A stretch of DNA of 64,000 nt from Cronobacter dublinensis subsp. dublinensis LMG 23823 (GTDB taxonomy: Bacteria; Pseudomonadota; Gammaproteobacteria; Enterobacterales; Enterobacteriaceae): the NCBI RefSeq assembly GCF_001277235.1, contig NZ_CP012266.1, positions 1,426,001-1,490,000 on the forward strand, read 5' to 3'. Made by a program: the position numbers and the translations under genes. Numbering within the stretch: the stretch's first letter is position 1; each line of letters opens with the position of its first letter. Positions 34,051 to 41,826 of this stretch are shown here, piece by piece. The notes beneath the pieces are model-generated. The model saw nothing but the letters and a program-made list of their open reading frames with translations, was not told the origin of the DNA and made no database searches.

Positions 34051-34716
34051 TTACAGATCCTGATGATGCGCCGCCCCTGTCGCGCCGTAGTCGTTAATCA
34101 GCTTCCAGTCGACTGATGAAGCGCCTGAACCGGCAGGCAGGTGAAAACGGGCGGTCTCGCCGGGAGCCACATAAGCGGCGCGGTCGATATTTTTCCCGCC
34201 GACGGTAATGCTCTGGAAATTCATATAAAACGGCGTCGGGTTCCTCACACTCAGCGTGTCGGCCTGTTTGCGCCAGACCAGTTTGTCGGTGGTCTCTTCC
34301 GGGGTTCCGGTAAGCGTGGCCGGGCGGTAAAGGAGCTTGATACGGGTTTTTACCGCGATTTGCAGCGTGTTGGCCTGCGTCTGACGAGAGGTTGACGGAA
34401 TGGATTTCACGTTCAGCCAGAACAGTGATTCACGATCCTGCGCCAGCGTCCCGCTTAATTTAACGACCCGTAGCGTATTCGTTTGTTTTGCATCGAGACG
34501 AAACAGCGGCGGAGTTATCATAAAAGGTGCTTTACTGCCGTTTTCGGTTTCGACCCATGACTGCACCAAATAATTATTGTCATCGCCATTAGTAATTGTC
34601 AGCGCCGCCTCTTTTTTATCGCCAGGATAAATAAGACGAGTGCCGCCAATAACCACGCCCGCCTGTGCGGCGCTGGCTGCGAATAATAACGTGCTAATAA
34701 GTAGATATTTACGCAT
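34051..34716 (-). CDS. Periplasmic fimbrial chaperone
   Basis: The predicted protein has 221 residues with a PapD-like two-Ig fold. Signal peptide MRKYLLISTLLFAASAAQA is followed by GVVIGGTRLIYPGDKKEA, with the conserved subunit-binding Arg in GTR and the Lys in RIKLLYRP at about 125. It holds subunits by donor-strand complementation until the usher takes them. I choose the ATG at 34716, which has GGAA about eight bases upstream; a GTG in frame at 34728 would lengthen the signal peptide by four residues. Second gene, 48 bases before the usher. Confidence 0.92.
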   Translation of the reverse strand: MRKYLLISTLLFAASAAQAGVVIGGTRLIYPGDKKEAALTITNGDDNNYLVQSWVETENGSKAPFMITPPLFRLDAKQTNTLRVVKLSGTLAQDRESLFWLNVKSIPSTSRQTQANTLQIAVKTRIKLLYRPATLTGTPEETTDKLVWRKQADTLSVRNPTPFYMNFQSITVGGKNIDRAAYVAPGETARFHLPAGSGASSVDWKLINDYGATGAAHHQDL

Positions 34717-34742
34717 TGCTTTTTCCACGAAGGTGAAGTGAA

Positions 34743-34785
34743 AGGCGAAGATATTACCCGTGCAGCATGAGTAATATCTTCACGC
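34743..34785 (-). other. Long hairpin between major pilin and chaperone genes
   Basis: GAAGATATTAC (34747-34757) and GTAATATCTTC (34771-34781) are perfect 11-bp arms around a 13-base loop. The arms are extended outward by GGCG/CGCC with one mismatch. The hairpin lies ten bases after the pilin stop and is not followed by a T-run. Such hairpins stabilise pilin mRNA or reduce downstream transcription in fimbrial operons. Confidence 0.75.
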
Positions 34786-34793
34786 CAGAGCAT

Positions 34794-35333
34794 TTAGTTA
34801 TAAACCACGGTAAAGGTGGAGACCGCATTCGCGAGGCCTGCGGTGACCGTCGCGGCGGTGGCGATATAACGCGCGCCAAAGGTCAGCTTATTGGTGGTCG
34901 CGCCAGAGGCCAGGGCATAGTCCGCCGAGGCGGTGTAGAGACTCAGCGGCTGTGACGAGGAATCCAGCAACTGAACGCCGATACCGGTGGCAGCACCCGT
35001 TTCCGCTTTCAGCGCCAGCACGTCGTTATTATTAGCATCCGCTGTGCCACCGAACGTAATCGAGGTAGAGGTGATGCTCTCCGGGCAGTTTTTCAGCTCA
35101 ATATCAAAGGTGGTCGGAGCGGAGGTGGCGCCGACGGTACTGAAGCTGCTTTTCGATACCTTACCGAGCGTGACGGAAAGCGGGCTTGCGGCCGAGTTCA
35201 CCACTTCGCAGGCGGAATCGAGGATCTCGCCGGTAAAGTTAATCTGACCCTCGCCGTTGCTGGCGGCAAACGCGCTGCCAGCGCAGCACGCCATGCCGGT
35301 GAGCAGCGTGCTCAACAGGACATTTTTCATCAT
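34794..35333 (-). CDS. Major fimbrial subunit (type 1-like pilin)
   Basis: The predicted protein has 179 residues: signal peptide of about 23 (MMKNVLLSTLLTGMACCAGSAFA), then a FimA-type fold. Two cysteines about 40 residues apart (SACEVV and LKNCPES) form the usual disulphide, and the C-terminus STFTVVYN carries the donor-strand pattern. It is first in the operon and separated from the chaperone gene by a long hairpin, as expected for the most abundant subunit. No fimB/fimE-type recombinase gene is near. Two ATGs overlap at the start (35333, 35330). Confidence 0.9.
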   Translation of the reverse strand: MMKNVLLSTLLTGMACCAGSAFAASNGEGQINFTGEILDSACEVVNSAASPLSVTLGKVSKSSFSTVGATSAPTTFDIELKNCPESITSTSITFGGTADANNNDVLALKAETGAATGIGVQLLDSSSQPLSLYTASADYALASGATTNKLTFGARYIATAATVTAGLANAVSTFTVVYN

Positions 35334-35590
35334 AGATCCTTATAACAGAGTGAAAGTGAGGCCCGTGATGATTCCACGGGCTAATTAATTCACGTGAAAT
35401 ATGCTCTTGATGAATACGTCTATCCATTTATGAACACTTAAAGCTTTATTTAATGAAATAAAGGTATTTCCTGATAAACCGTGTTTTGTTCAGGCATTGA
35501 ATAAGTTACGTCTGTGGATTTAAGGGCATCTCGGGTCAAGCGGGCCGGAAAAGTGAGAGGCGGGGACCCTATCATCACAAAAAACCATTT
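35334..35590. other. Divergent fimbrial operon/ybiB control region
   Basis: AT-rich DNA between the pilin gene and ybiB. It must contain the fimbrial promoter, but I see no clear sigma70 pair and no inverted repeat pair of the fimS type that would mark a phase-variable switch. The ybiB-side palindrome is listed separately. Confidence 0.4.
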
Positions 35591-35617
35591 CTGATGAATA
35601 TTCATCAGGGCTATAGT
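35591..35617 (+). promoter_or_regulatory. ybiB promoter with an 18-bp perfect palindrome
   Basis: CTGATGAATATTCATCAG (35591-35608) is a perfect palindrome directly before a TATAGT -10 hexamer (35612-35617), so a bound protein would block RNA polymerase. The CTG-N12-CAG spacing is two bases longer than a LexA box. The regulator is unknown. Confidence 0.6.
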
Positions 35618-35644
35618 GAATGAAGGCTCACAGAGGAATTACGC

Positions 35645-36613
35645 ATGGATTACCGCAACATTATCAAAGAGATTGGTCGGGGCAAAAATCACGCCCGCTC
35701 TCTGGACCGCGAAACGGCCAGGGCGCTCTATAACCAGATGCTGGACGGCAACGTGCCGGAGCTGGAGATGGGGGCGATTCTGATAGCGCTGCGAATCAAA
35801 GGCGAAAGCGAAGAGGAGCTGCGCGGTTTTTACGACGCGATGCAGCAGCACACCGTGCGTCTGACGCCGCCCGTCGCGAAACCGCTGCCGATTGTTATCC
35901 CCAGTTACAACGGCGCGCGCAAGCAGGCCAACCTGACACCGCTGCTGGCGCTGCTGCTAAGCCGCCTCGGCTTTCCGGTGCTGGTTCACGGCGTGAGCGA
36001 CGATCCTACCCGCGTGCTGACCGAAACCATCTTCACGCTGATGGGCATTACGCCGACGCGGCTCGCGGGCCAGGCGCAGGCGAAGCTGGACGGGCGCGAC
36101 CCGGTGTATGTTCCCGTCGGCGCGCTCTGTCCGCCGCTCGAAAACCAGCTGGCGATGCGCTGGCGGCTTGGGGTGCGCAATAGTGCCCATACGCTTGCCA
36201 AGCTGGCGACGCCGTTTGGCGAAGCCGAGGCGCTGCGGCTTTCCAGCGTCTCGCACCCGGAATATGTCACCCGGGTGGGGCAGTTTTTTATGGATATCGG
36301 CGGGCGCGGGTTGTTGATGCACGGTACAGAAGGCGAGGTGTACGCGAACCCGCAACGGTGTCCGCAAATCGCGCTGATTGAAGATCAGACGATGCGTATT
36401 CTGGTGGAGCGCCAGAGTGAGGCAGCGTCTGTGCCGATAGCACTGCCGGAGGCGAAGGATCCGGAAGTGACCGCCCGCTGGACTGAGCGCTGCCTCTCCG
36501 GGCTTGAACCGGTGCCGGAATCGCTGAAAACCCAGATGGCGTGCGTGCTGGTCGCAAGCGGCGAAGCAGCGGATATTCCGGCGGCGCTGGACCGCATTGC
36601 GCAGACGTTTTGA
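35645..36613 (+). CDS. ybiB: YbiB, TrpD2-like DNA-binding protein
   Basis: The predicted protein has 322 residues, related in fold to anthranilate phosphoribosyltransferase (TrpD2 family) but lacking its enzymatic role; E. coli YbiB binds nucleic acid and is induced in the SOS response. The conserved segments VIPSYNGARKQANLTPLLALL, HGVSDDPTRVLTETIF and LLMHGTEGEVYANPQRCPQI are all present. AGAGGAA lies about eight bases before the start. In E. coli ybiB follows dinG directly and shares its promoter; here a whole fimbrial operon lies between them. Confidence 0.94.
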   Translation: MDYRNIIKEIGRGKNHARSLDRETARALYNQMLDGNVPELEMGAILIALRIKGESEEELRGFYDAMQQHTVRLTPPVAKPLPIVIPSYNGARKQANLTPLLALLLSRLGFPVLVHGVSDDPTRVLTETIFTLMGITPTRLAGQAQAKLDGRDPVYVPVGALCPPLENQLAMRWRLGVRNSAHTLAKLATPFGEAEALRLSSVSHPEYVTRVGQFFMDIGGRGLLMHGTEGEVYANPQRCPQIALIEDQTMRILVERQSEAASVPIALPEAKDPEVTARWTERCLSGLEPVPESLKTQMACVLVASGEAADIPAALDRIAQTF

Positions 36614-36615
36614 CA

Positions 36616-36644
36616 TAAAAAAGCCCGCAGCATCCGCCGCGGGC
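36616..36644 (-). terminator. Terminator of ybiJ
   Basis: GCCCGC/GCGGGC stem (36623-36628 and 36639-36644) with six T residues on the minus-strand side. It lies between the convergent ends of ybiB and ybiJ. The plus-strand side lacks a T-run, so it serves mainly ybiJ. Confidence 0.8.
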
Positions 36645-36702
36645 AAAAAGGGTAACAAAGGGTCAATTAAGGGTAATGAGGGTCGTGAGTGGCGCAGGGC
36701 AA

Positions 36703-36963
36703 TCAGTTATAGATAACCGCGGTGCCGCTTGCCAGATCGCTGGTGCGTGCCGAGGTGATGCTGTATGCCTTCGCCCCTGCCGCGTCGGCTTTGGCCGCCA
36801 GGCTGTCGTTCAGCTCGTCAAGGGTACGTGCGCCCTGCACGGATACGACGCCGATTTTGTTCAGGCCCTGCGCCTGCGCCGGGCTGACCTGCTCTGCCGC
36901 ACCGGCGGCAAAGGAGAAGGCGGAAAGAGTAAGGGCGGCTACAGCATATTTGATGGCTTTCAT
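36703..36963 (-). CDS. ybiJ: YbiJ, secreted DUF1471 (YhcN/BhsA-like) protein
   Basis: The predicted protein has 86 residues: signal peptide of about 22 (MKAIKYAVAALTLSAFSFAAGA) and one DUF1471 domain (KIGVVSVQGARTLDELNDSL...GAKAYSITSARTSD...GTAVIYN). Such small periplasmic proteins respond to stress (acid, peroxide, copper) and influence biofilm; the role of YbiJ is not settled. The ATG at 36963 gives the E. coli length; the upstream extension lacks a signal peptide. It stands alone with its own terminator. Confidence 0.92.
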   Translation of the reverse strand: MKAIKYAVAALTLSAFSFAAGAAEQVSPAQAQGLNKIGVVSVQGARTLDELNDSLAAKADAAGAKAYSITSARTSDLASGTAVIYN

Positions 36964-37218
36964 AGTGATTCTCTCGCAGTTTGTTCTGTTAAATACGGTT
37001 TGTTCCGTTGATGTGATGATTGTCACATTCAGCGGCAGAATATAAAACCGAAGAGAATTGACAGCCTTATTCTAAAAATTTGAATGTAATATAAGCGTTT
37101 GAATTTAAATGAGATAAAAGCTTCGGCCCACGCTTCTTTACAGGCCCTTACCGTCCCGTTTTTTAAGGGCACAAAACGACACATCGAAACGGTAAAAGCG
37201 TGTATGGGGGGAAGCGTG

Positions 37219-37485
37219 CTAGCGTAGCTGGCTGTCTTTGGAGCCGCGGCGGTTATAGAGAGAGTAACGCTGGCGGTGCTCATCCTCTTTCTGCTGGCAG
37301 TTCACGCACAGGCGCACGCCAGGAATCGCCTTGCGGCGCGCCTCGGGGATAGGCTCATCGCACATCTCGCAGAATTCCAGACTTTCGCCTGTCGGCAGGT
37401 CGCGTCGCGCCCGCGCCACGGCGTCTTCAACGGTGCTGTCAATCTGATCCTGAACCGCGCCGTCGTTTGCCCAACCTGAAGCCAT
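37219..37485 (-). CDS. ybiI: YbiI, DksA/TraR-type zinc-finger protein
   Basis: The predicted protein has 88 residues in the DksA/TraR C4 zinc-finger family. The metal site is CEMC...CVNC near residues 39-62, with the characteristic IPEARRKAIPGVRLC spacing. It lacks the long coiled coil of DksA. Function is unknown; small members can act on RNA polymerase. Not in an operon: 255 bases from ybiJ and 95 bases from the next gene. Confidence 0.92.
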   Translation of the reverse strand: MASGWANDGAVQDQIDSTVEDAVARARRDLPTGESLEFCEMCDEPIPEARRKAIPGVRLCVNCQQKEDEHRQRYSLYNRRGSKDSQLR

Positions 37486-37580
37486 AGGGACCTCCTGAAT
37501 GGTTAAACACAGGGGTAATTATAGCAAAAAAGGGGGCGGCCTGCCGGGAGAGAGCCCGCCGTGGCGGGCATAATGAGACG

Positions 37581-38198
37581 TTAACGGGCGTCCGGGCGAA
37601 TCAGATCAAAACGTTGCGATTCATCGATGCCGTAGTAGGCGCTTGGCCCGCCCGCGCGCAGGATGGGCTGCGCTTTCGCGGTCTGGTAGATGCCGTCTTC
37701 CAGCAGCGACTCGTCAATATGCACGGCCACCACTTCGCCTAACACCAGCCAGGTGTCAATCAGCGCGCCGCTGGCGGCCGTTAGCTGAATACATTGCGTG
37801 AGGCGGCACTCAAAGTTAACCGGGCTTTCGGCGACGCGCGGCGCGCTCACCACCCGCGATGGCGCGGCGGTCAGGCCCGCGCGCATAAACTCATCTTCGC
37901 CGTGGGGCAGGGAGGCGGAGGTTTCATTCATCGCCACCGCCAGACCGCGCGTGGCGAGGTTCCAGACGAATTCTTTGGTGTCGGCGATATTGCTCACGCT
38001 GTCTTTCCAGCCGTTGCTGGAAAAACCGATAATCGGCGGGCGATAGTTAAAGCAGTTAAAAAAGCTGTAGGGCGCGAGATTGCGGCGGCCTTCTGCGTCC
38101 TGCGAGGCTATCCAGCCGATAGGGCGCGGGCCGATGATGGCGTTCAGCGGATCGTGCGGCAAACCGTGGCCGCGAGCCGGTTCATAGTAGTAGTGCAT
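37581..38198 (-). CDS. Flavin reductase-like (FMN-binding split barrel) protein
   Basis: The predicted protein has 205 residues with the flavin reductase-like fold. The N-terminal IIGPRPIGWIASQDAEGRRNLAPYSFFNCFNYRPPIIGFSS pattern is the FMN-binding signature of this family. It probably binds FMN and may reduce flavin or a small aromatic/ester substrate; the substrate is unknown. I choose the ATG at 38198 with GGGAG upstream (MHYYYEP). E. coli has ybiX and fiu at this place, so the gene is a local replacement. It is divergent from rlmF, with 112 bases between. Confidence 0.85.
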   Translation of the reverse strand: MHYYYEPARGHGLPHDPLNAIIGPRPIGWIASQDAEGRRNLAPYSFFNCFNYRPPIIGFSSNGWKDSVSNIADTKEFVWNLATRGLAVAMNETSASLPHGEDEFMRAGLTAAPSRVVSAPRVAESPVNFECRLTQCIQLTAASGALIDTWLVLGEVVAVHIDESLLEDGIYQTAKAQPILRAGGPSAYYGIDESQRFDLIRPDAR

Positions 38199-38310
38199 GG
38201 CGGTCTCCCTGGGCAAAAAAACTATCATAGCCGTCGCGGTAAATTTTGCCGCGCTTATTTACCGTGGGCGGGTCAGCGGGTATTGTACGCGCCCACACAG
38301 GAGGAAGCCG

Positions 38311-39240
38311 ATGAACCGCAAACCGGGCCTGCACCCACGTAACCGCCACCACAGCCGCTATGATTTCGACGCGCTGACCCAGCGCTGTCCGGCGCTTGGC
38401 GCCTATGTTCGTCTCTCGCCTGCCGGCGAGCCGACCATCGATTTCGCCGATCCGCTGGCGGTGAAAACCCTCAACCAGGCGCTGCTGGCGCACTTTTACG
38501 GCGTGCAGCAGTGGGATATTCCTGACGGCTTCCTCTGCCCGCCGGTGCCGGGCCGCGCGGACTACGTGCATCATCTGGCGGATCTGCTGGCCGAGGGCAA
38601 CGGCGGCGCGGTGCCTGCGCAGGCGAGCGTGCTGGATATCGGCGTCGGGGCCAACTGCATTTATCCGCTGATAGGCCAGCATGAGTACGGCTGGCGGTTT
38701 ACCGGCACCGACACCAGCGAAGAGGCTATCCGCAGCGCGAGCGCGATTATCGACGCCAACCCAGGTCTGAATCGTGCCGTCCGCCTGCGCCGCCAGAAAA
38801 CCCCTGACGCGATTTTCAACGGCGTTATTCATAAGAATGAGCGCTACGACGCCACGCTCTGCAACCCGCCGTTCCACGATTCGGCCGACGCTGCCAGCGC
38901 CGGTAACGCGCGCAAACGCCGCAATCTAGGGCTTGCGGCTGACAGCGGGCTCAATTTCGGCGGCCAGCAGCAGGAGCTGTGGTGCGAGGGCGGCGAAGTC
39001 GGCTTTATCACCCGAATGATTGACGAGAGCAAGTTGTTCGCCCGCCAGGTGCTGTGGTTTACCACGCTGGTGTCGAAGGGCGATAACCTGCCGCAGCTTT
39101 ACCGGGCGCTTGAACAGGCGGGCGCGGTGAAAGTGGTCAAAAAAGAGATGGCCCAGGGCCAGAAGCAGAGCCGGTTTATCGCCTGGAGCTTTATGGATAC
39201 GGCCCAGCGCGAACGCTGGGCCCAGAACCGCCCGCGGTGA
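38311..39240 (+). CDS. rlmF: 23S rRNA m6A1618 methyltransferase RlmF
   Basis: The predicted protein has 309 residues (YbiN). It methylates the N6 of A1618 in 23S rRNA. The SAM-binding motif VLDIGVGANCIYPL is at about 109-122 and the N6-adenine catalytic motif NPPFHDS at about 188-194. The C-terminal KKEMAQGQKQSRFIAWSF is highly conserved. I choose the ATG at 38311 with AGGAGGAA upstream (MNRKPGLHPRNRHHSRYD); the longer upstream frame is unlikely. Its stop is directly followed by the end of convergent ybiO with no gap. Confidence 0.95.
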   Translation: MNRKPGLHPRNRHHSRYDFDALTQRCPALGAYVRLSPAGEPTIDFADPLAVKTLNQALLAHFYGVQQWDIPDGFLCPPVPGRADYVHHLADLLAEGNGGAVPAQASVLDIGVGANCIYPLIGQHEYGWRFTGTDTSEEAIRSASAIIDANPGLNRAVRLRRQKTPDAIFNGVIHKNERYDATLCNPPFHDSADAASAGNARKRRNLGLAADSGLNFGGQQQELWCEGGEVGFITRMIDESKLFARQVLWFTTLVSKGDNLPQLYRALEQAGAVKVVKKEMAQGQKQSRFIAWSFMDTAQRERWAQNRPR

Positions 39241-41499
39241 TCACACCGTAGGGTTGGCGGGCGGCAGCGCGCCGCCTGCGGCCACCTGCGCCTCGGCGGC
39301 GGCCGCGACATCCGGCACCGGCTGCATCACCTGCACCGTCTGCACCGGCGGGCGAATGCCTGCCAGATCGAAGTGTTTTTTCACCATGCCGTCGAGCGCG
39401 AAACGCACCGTCCATTGCTTCAGCGGCTGGGTGGTGAAGGTAACGCGGATTGTAAAGGCGGTATTGGTCAGCCCCACAATCCCCACCACGTTCGGCTCGC
39501 CTATCACCAGCATCCGGATATCTTCCTGCTCCATCAGTTCGTCCACGGCGGCACGCAGCGCGCGGTTGGCTTTATCGGTATCCTCAAAGCGGTCGACGTC
39601 ATAGTTCGCCACAAAAGAGCCGATGCCGCGCACGAAGTTGGCGAAGGTCGTTATCGATGACCACGGAATGATGTGGTACGCGCCGGTATCCTGACGCACG
39701 CCCACCGAGCGGATCGACATGCGCTCCACGGTGCCGGTCAGGGGGCCTATCGTCACCAGATCGCCGGTGTTCATACCATTTTCAAACTGAATAAAAATGC
39801 CGGTGATGATGTCTTTCACCAGTGTTTGTGAGCCGAACGACACCGCAAGGCCCAGCGCGCCAGCGCCCGCCAGCAGCGGCGCGATATTCACGCCTATCTC
39901 CGAGAGCACAATCATCACCGTGATGGTGCTGATAATGACCGCCAACGCGTTGCGAAACAGCGTCAGCAGCGTACGGGTGCGCGCGCTCGGCATCGGGCGG
40001 CCGTGGATATCAGACGCGAGGCGGCTCTCAATCAGGCTTGCCAGCACCGTCCAGCCGACGGCGGAGAAGAACAGGATAAGCGAGATGCGAATCAGGATAT
40101 CCACGGTTTTCTCGCCCGCGCCCACGGTGAGCCAGGCCCAGAAATCAAACAGCCCCCAGGCGTTCATCAGCAACATGACCGACACGCACACCGTAAGAAT
40201 GCGCGCCAGTTTCAGCGACACCGAAATCCAGCCATTGAGGCGCTTTTGCAGCTCCGGGTAGTTGCGCTGCACCGGCGGGGAGAGCGTGATGGTTTTACTC
40301 AGCCAGCGGGTGAAGACGCCGCAGATAAACGCCGCGACGCTGACGATGGCGAGCGTTTTTAACGACGCGCCCATCATAAACTTCAGACTGTTGCCCGGAT
40401 CAAAGAGCGAGAAGAAAAACAGCACGATGAAGTAGGCGCTCGCGAGCCAGTGCCAGACCAGCGCAAAGGCGCGGATAAACAGGCTGAAGAAGGCGAGCGA
40501 ACGGTCCGCAAGGCGCGTCAGCCCGGCGGTGATGGTGCGCTTGTTGTGGTAAATCAGATACAGCGCCCAGCCGGTCATGGTCAGCATAATAATGACGTTC
40601 GCCAGCGCGCCAACCTGCACGTTGACCTGGGCGGAGATAATCGGCACCGCCACCAGCAGGCCATAGCCTATCAGGCTGCTGAGCCCGCTTAAGCGCAGAT
40701 GCCAGTAACGCGCGCTCGCGTCGCTGATGACAAAGGGGCGCAGCGACGGGAAGCGCGGGGAGAAGATAAGCCGCAGAATGGCCTTAAAGAACTCGATAAG
40801 CGCGAAGGCGTTGAGGAACAGCCCCTGCTGGCGGGCAATGGTGCGGCTGCCCGCGCTCATCATCTCAATGGTCATCTGGCCGACAAACAGCGTCAGGGCC
40901 AGCAGCGCGAGGTCGATAATAAACGCGAGAATGATCATCAGCGGCAACTGTACCCAGCTTGCGCGGTTGATGTTTTTACGCCGTCCCCACTGGCCCATTT
41001 TGCGATACAGCGGAATGGCGCAGGCGCGCACCGCGAAGTAAAACAGGAACACCGAGACCGCGAGCAGGGTGAAGTGCGTCAGCGCGTTGAAGAAGGTTTT
41101 CTCATTAAAGACTTTATGCGGCGCGCTGGTAATGTTGCGGTGCAGCTGCGCGAAACGTCCGGCAAGTTCGCCGCCGTAGTGGCGCGTCACTTCGGTGACG
41201 TTCTCCAGTACGGTTTTATCTTCTTCCTCGGCGACCGGCGGTTTAATGACGGGCGTGGGCTGGTCTGCGGGCGTGGCGGCGGCCTGCCGCAGTTGCTCGA
41301 TGAGGGCTTTGCGGGAAGCGTCGTTTTCCAGCACGTCCGCGAGCGCCGCGTAAGCCGCTTTCTTTGTCTGCGCGTCAGGCTCTGCGGGTGGCGCCTCGCT
41401 TTTTTGTGTGGTCGAGGCGGCAACCGCCGCGGCGGGCAGGCTCACCGCCTGGGTTGGAACGCTAAACAGGCTGACGAGCAGTAGCAAAATCCACGGCAC
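39241..41499 (-). CDS. ybiO: MscS-family mechanosensitive channel YbiO
   Basis: The predicted protein has about 752 residues. YbiO is a large MscS-type channel that opens under membrane tension to release solutes. Signal peptide, periplasmic helical region to about 140, some eleven membrane segments, and the MscS pore/beta domain are visible (LLAGAGALGLAVSFGSQTLVKDIITGIFIQFENGMNTGDLV). I choose the GTG at 41499, which has GGAGGAGA six bases upstream and gives the normal signal peptide start (PWILLLLVSLF); the ATG at 41526 adds nine residues without a ribosome site. It is convergent with rlmF, their ends abutting exactly. Confidence 0.93.
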   Translation of the reverse strand: MPWILLLLVSLFSVPTQAVSLPAAAVAASTTQKSEAPPAEPDAQTKKAAYAALADVLENDASRKALIEQLRQAAATPADQPTPVIKPPVAEEEDKTVLENVTEVTRHYGGELAGRFAQLHRNITSAPHKVFNEKTFFNALTHFTLLAVSVFLFYFAVRACAIPLYRKMGQWGRRKNINRASWVQLPLMIILAFIIDLALLALTLFVGQMTIEMMSAGSRTIARQQGLFLNAFALIEFFKAILRLIFSPRFPSLRPFVISDASARYWHLRLSGLSSLIGYGLLVAVPIISAQVNVQVGALANVIIMLTMTGWALYLIYHNKRTITAGLTRLADRSLAFFSLFIRAFALVWHWLASAYFIVLFFFSLFDPGNSLKFMMGASLKTLAIVSVAAFICGVFTRWLSKTITLSPPVQRNYPELQKRLNGWISVSLKLARILTVCVSVMLLMNAWGLFDFWAWLTVGAGEKTVDILIRISLILFFSAVGWTVLASLIESRLASDIHGRPMPSARTRTLLTLFRNALAVIISTITVMIVLSEIGVNIAPLLAGAGALGLAVSFGSQTLVKDIITGIFIQFENGMNTGDLVTIGPLTGTVERMSIRSVGVRQDTGAYHIIPWSSITTFANFVRGIGSFVANYDVDRFEDTDKANRALRAAVDELMEQEDIRMLVIGEPNVVGIVGLTNTAFTIRVTFTTQPLKQWTVRFALDGMVKKHFDLAGIRPPVQTVQVMQPVPDVAAAAEAQVAAGGALPPANPTV

Positions 41500-41826
41500 G
41501 GTCTCCTCCAGATGAGAAAGTGACACAAAGAGGTAAGTATAGTGCCCGGATAAGCGAAGCCCGGAAAAGGGGAGTATTCCTGAGTGGGTTTAATGTAACC
41601 GTTGGATTCAGAGCCCACGGGTTCACCATCAACGCGGCGCAGGGCATGGGGCGGGAAAAGGGTGGCGGGGGCATGGATGCGGGAAAATGGTAGGGGGCGC
41701 TTCGCTTACCGGCCCTACCACTGCGAGGACGGGTAAGCGTTAGCGCACCCGCCTGAAAGGCGATAACCCCACCGCGACGCCAATAAAAAACCCTCTCCGG
41801 GGAGAGGGTTTGCACAGGGCTGAGCC
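41500..41826. repeat. Intergenic region with an inverted pair of dispersed repeats (glnQ/ybiO)
   Basis: Between ybiO and the end of glnQ. It holds copy 7 (about 41690-41718, GGGGGCGCTTCGCTTACCGG core) and copy 8 in the opposite orientation (about 41726-41754, GGGTAAGCGTTAGCGCACCC), plus a short direct repeat GCGGGAAAA at about 41652 and 41680. The ybiO promoter should lie toward 41540-41600. This is the one pair not between convergent genes, but it is still at a gene 3' end. Confidence 0.75.
41784..41812 (-). terminator. Terminator of the glnHPQ operon
   Basis: AACCCTCTCC-CCGG-type stem (CCCTCTCC/GGAGAGGG, 41791-41808) followed by six T residues on the minus strand, about 15 bases past the glnQ stop. 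Confidence 0.9.

Noticed and set aside
35591..35608. ybiB palindrome as a LexA box
   Set aside because: The CTG and CAG halves are 12 bases apart instead of 10, which should not fit LexA; kept as an unknown operator.
35334..35644. Phase-variable fimbrial switch
   Set aside because: No pair of short inverted repeats flanking a promoter and no FimB/FimE-type recombinase gene in the window.
37144..37170. GCCCTTA/TAAGGGC hairpin near ybiI as a terminator
   Set aside because: No T-run follows on either strand and it lies upstream of ybiJ rather than at a gene end; role unclear.
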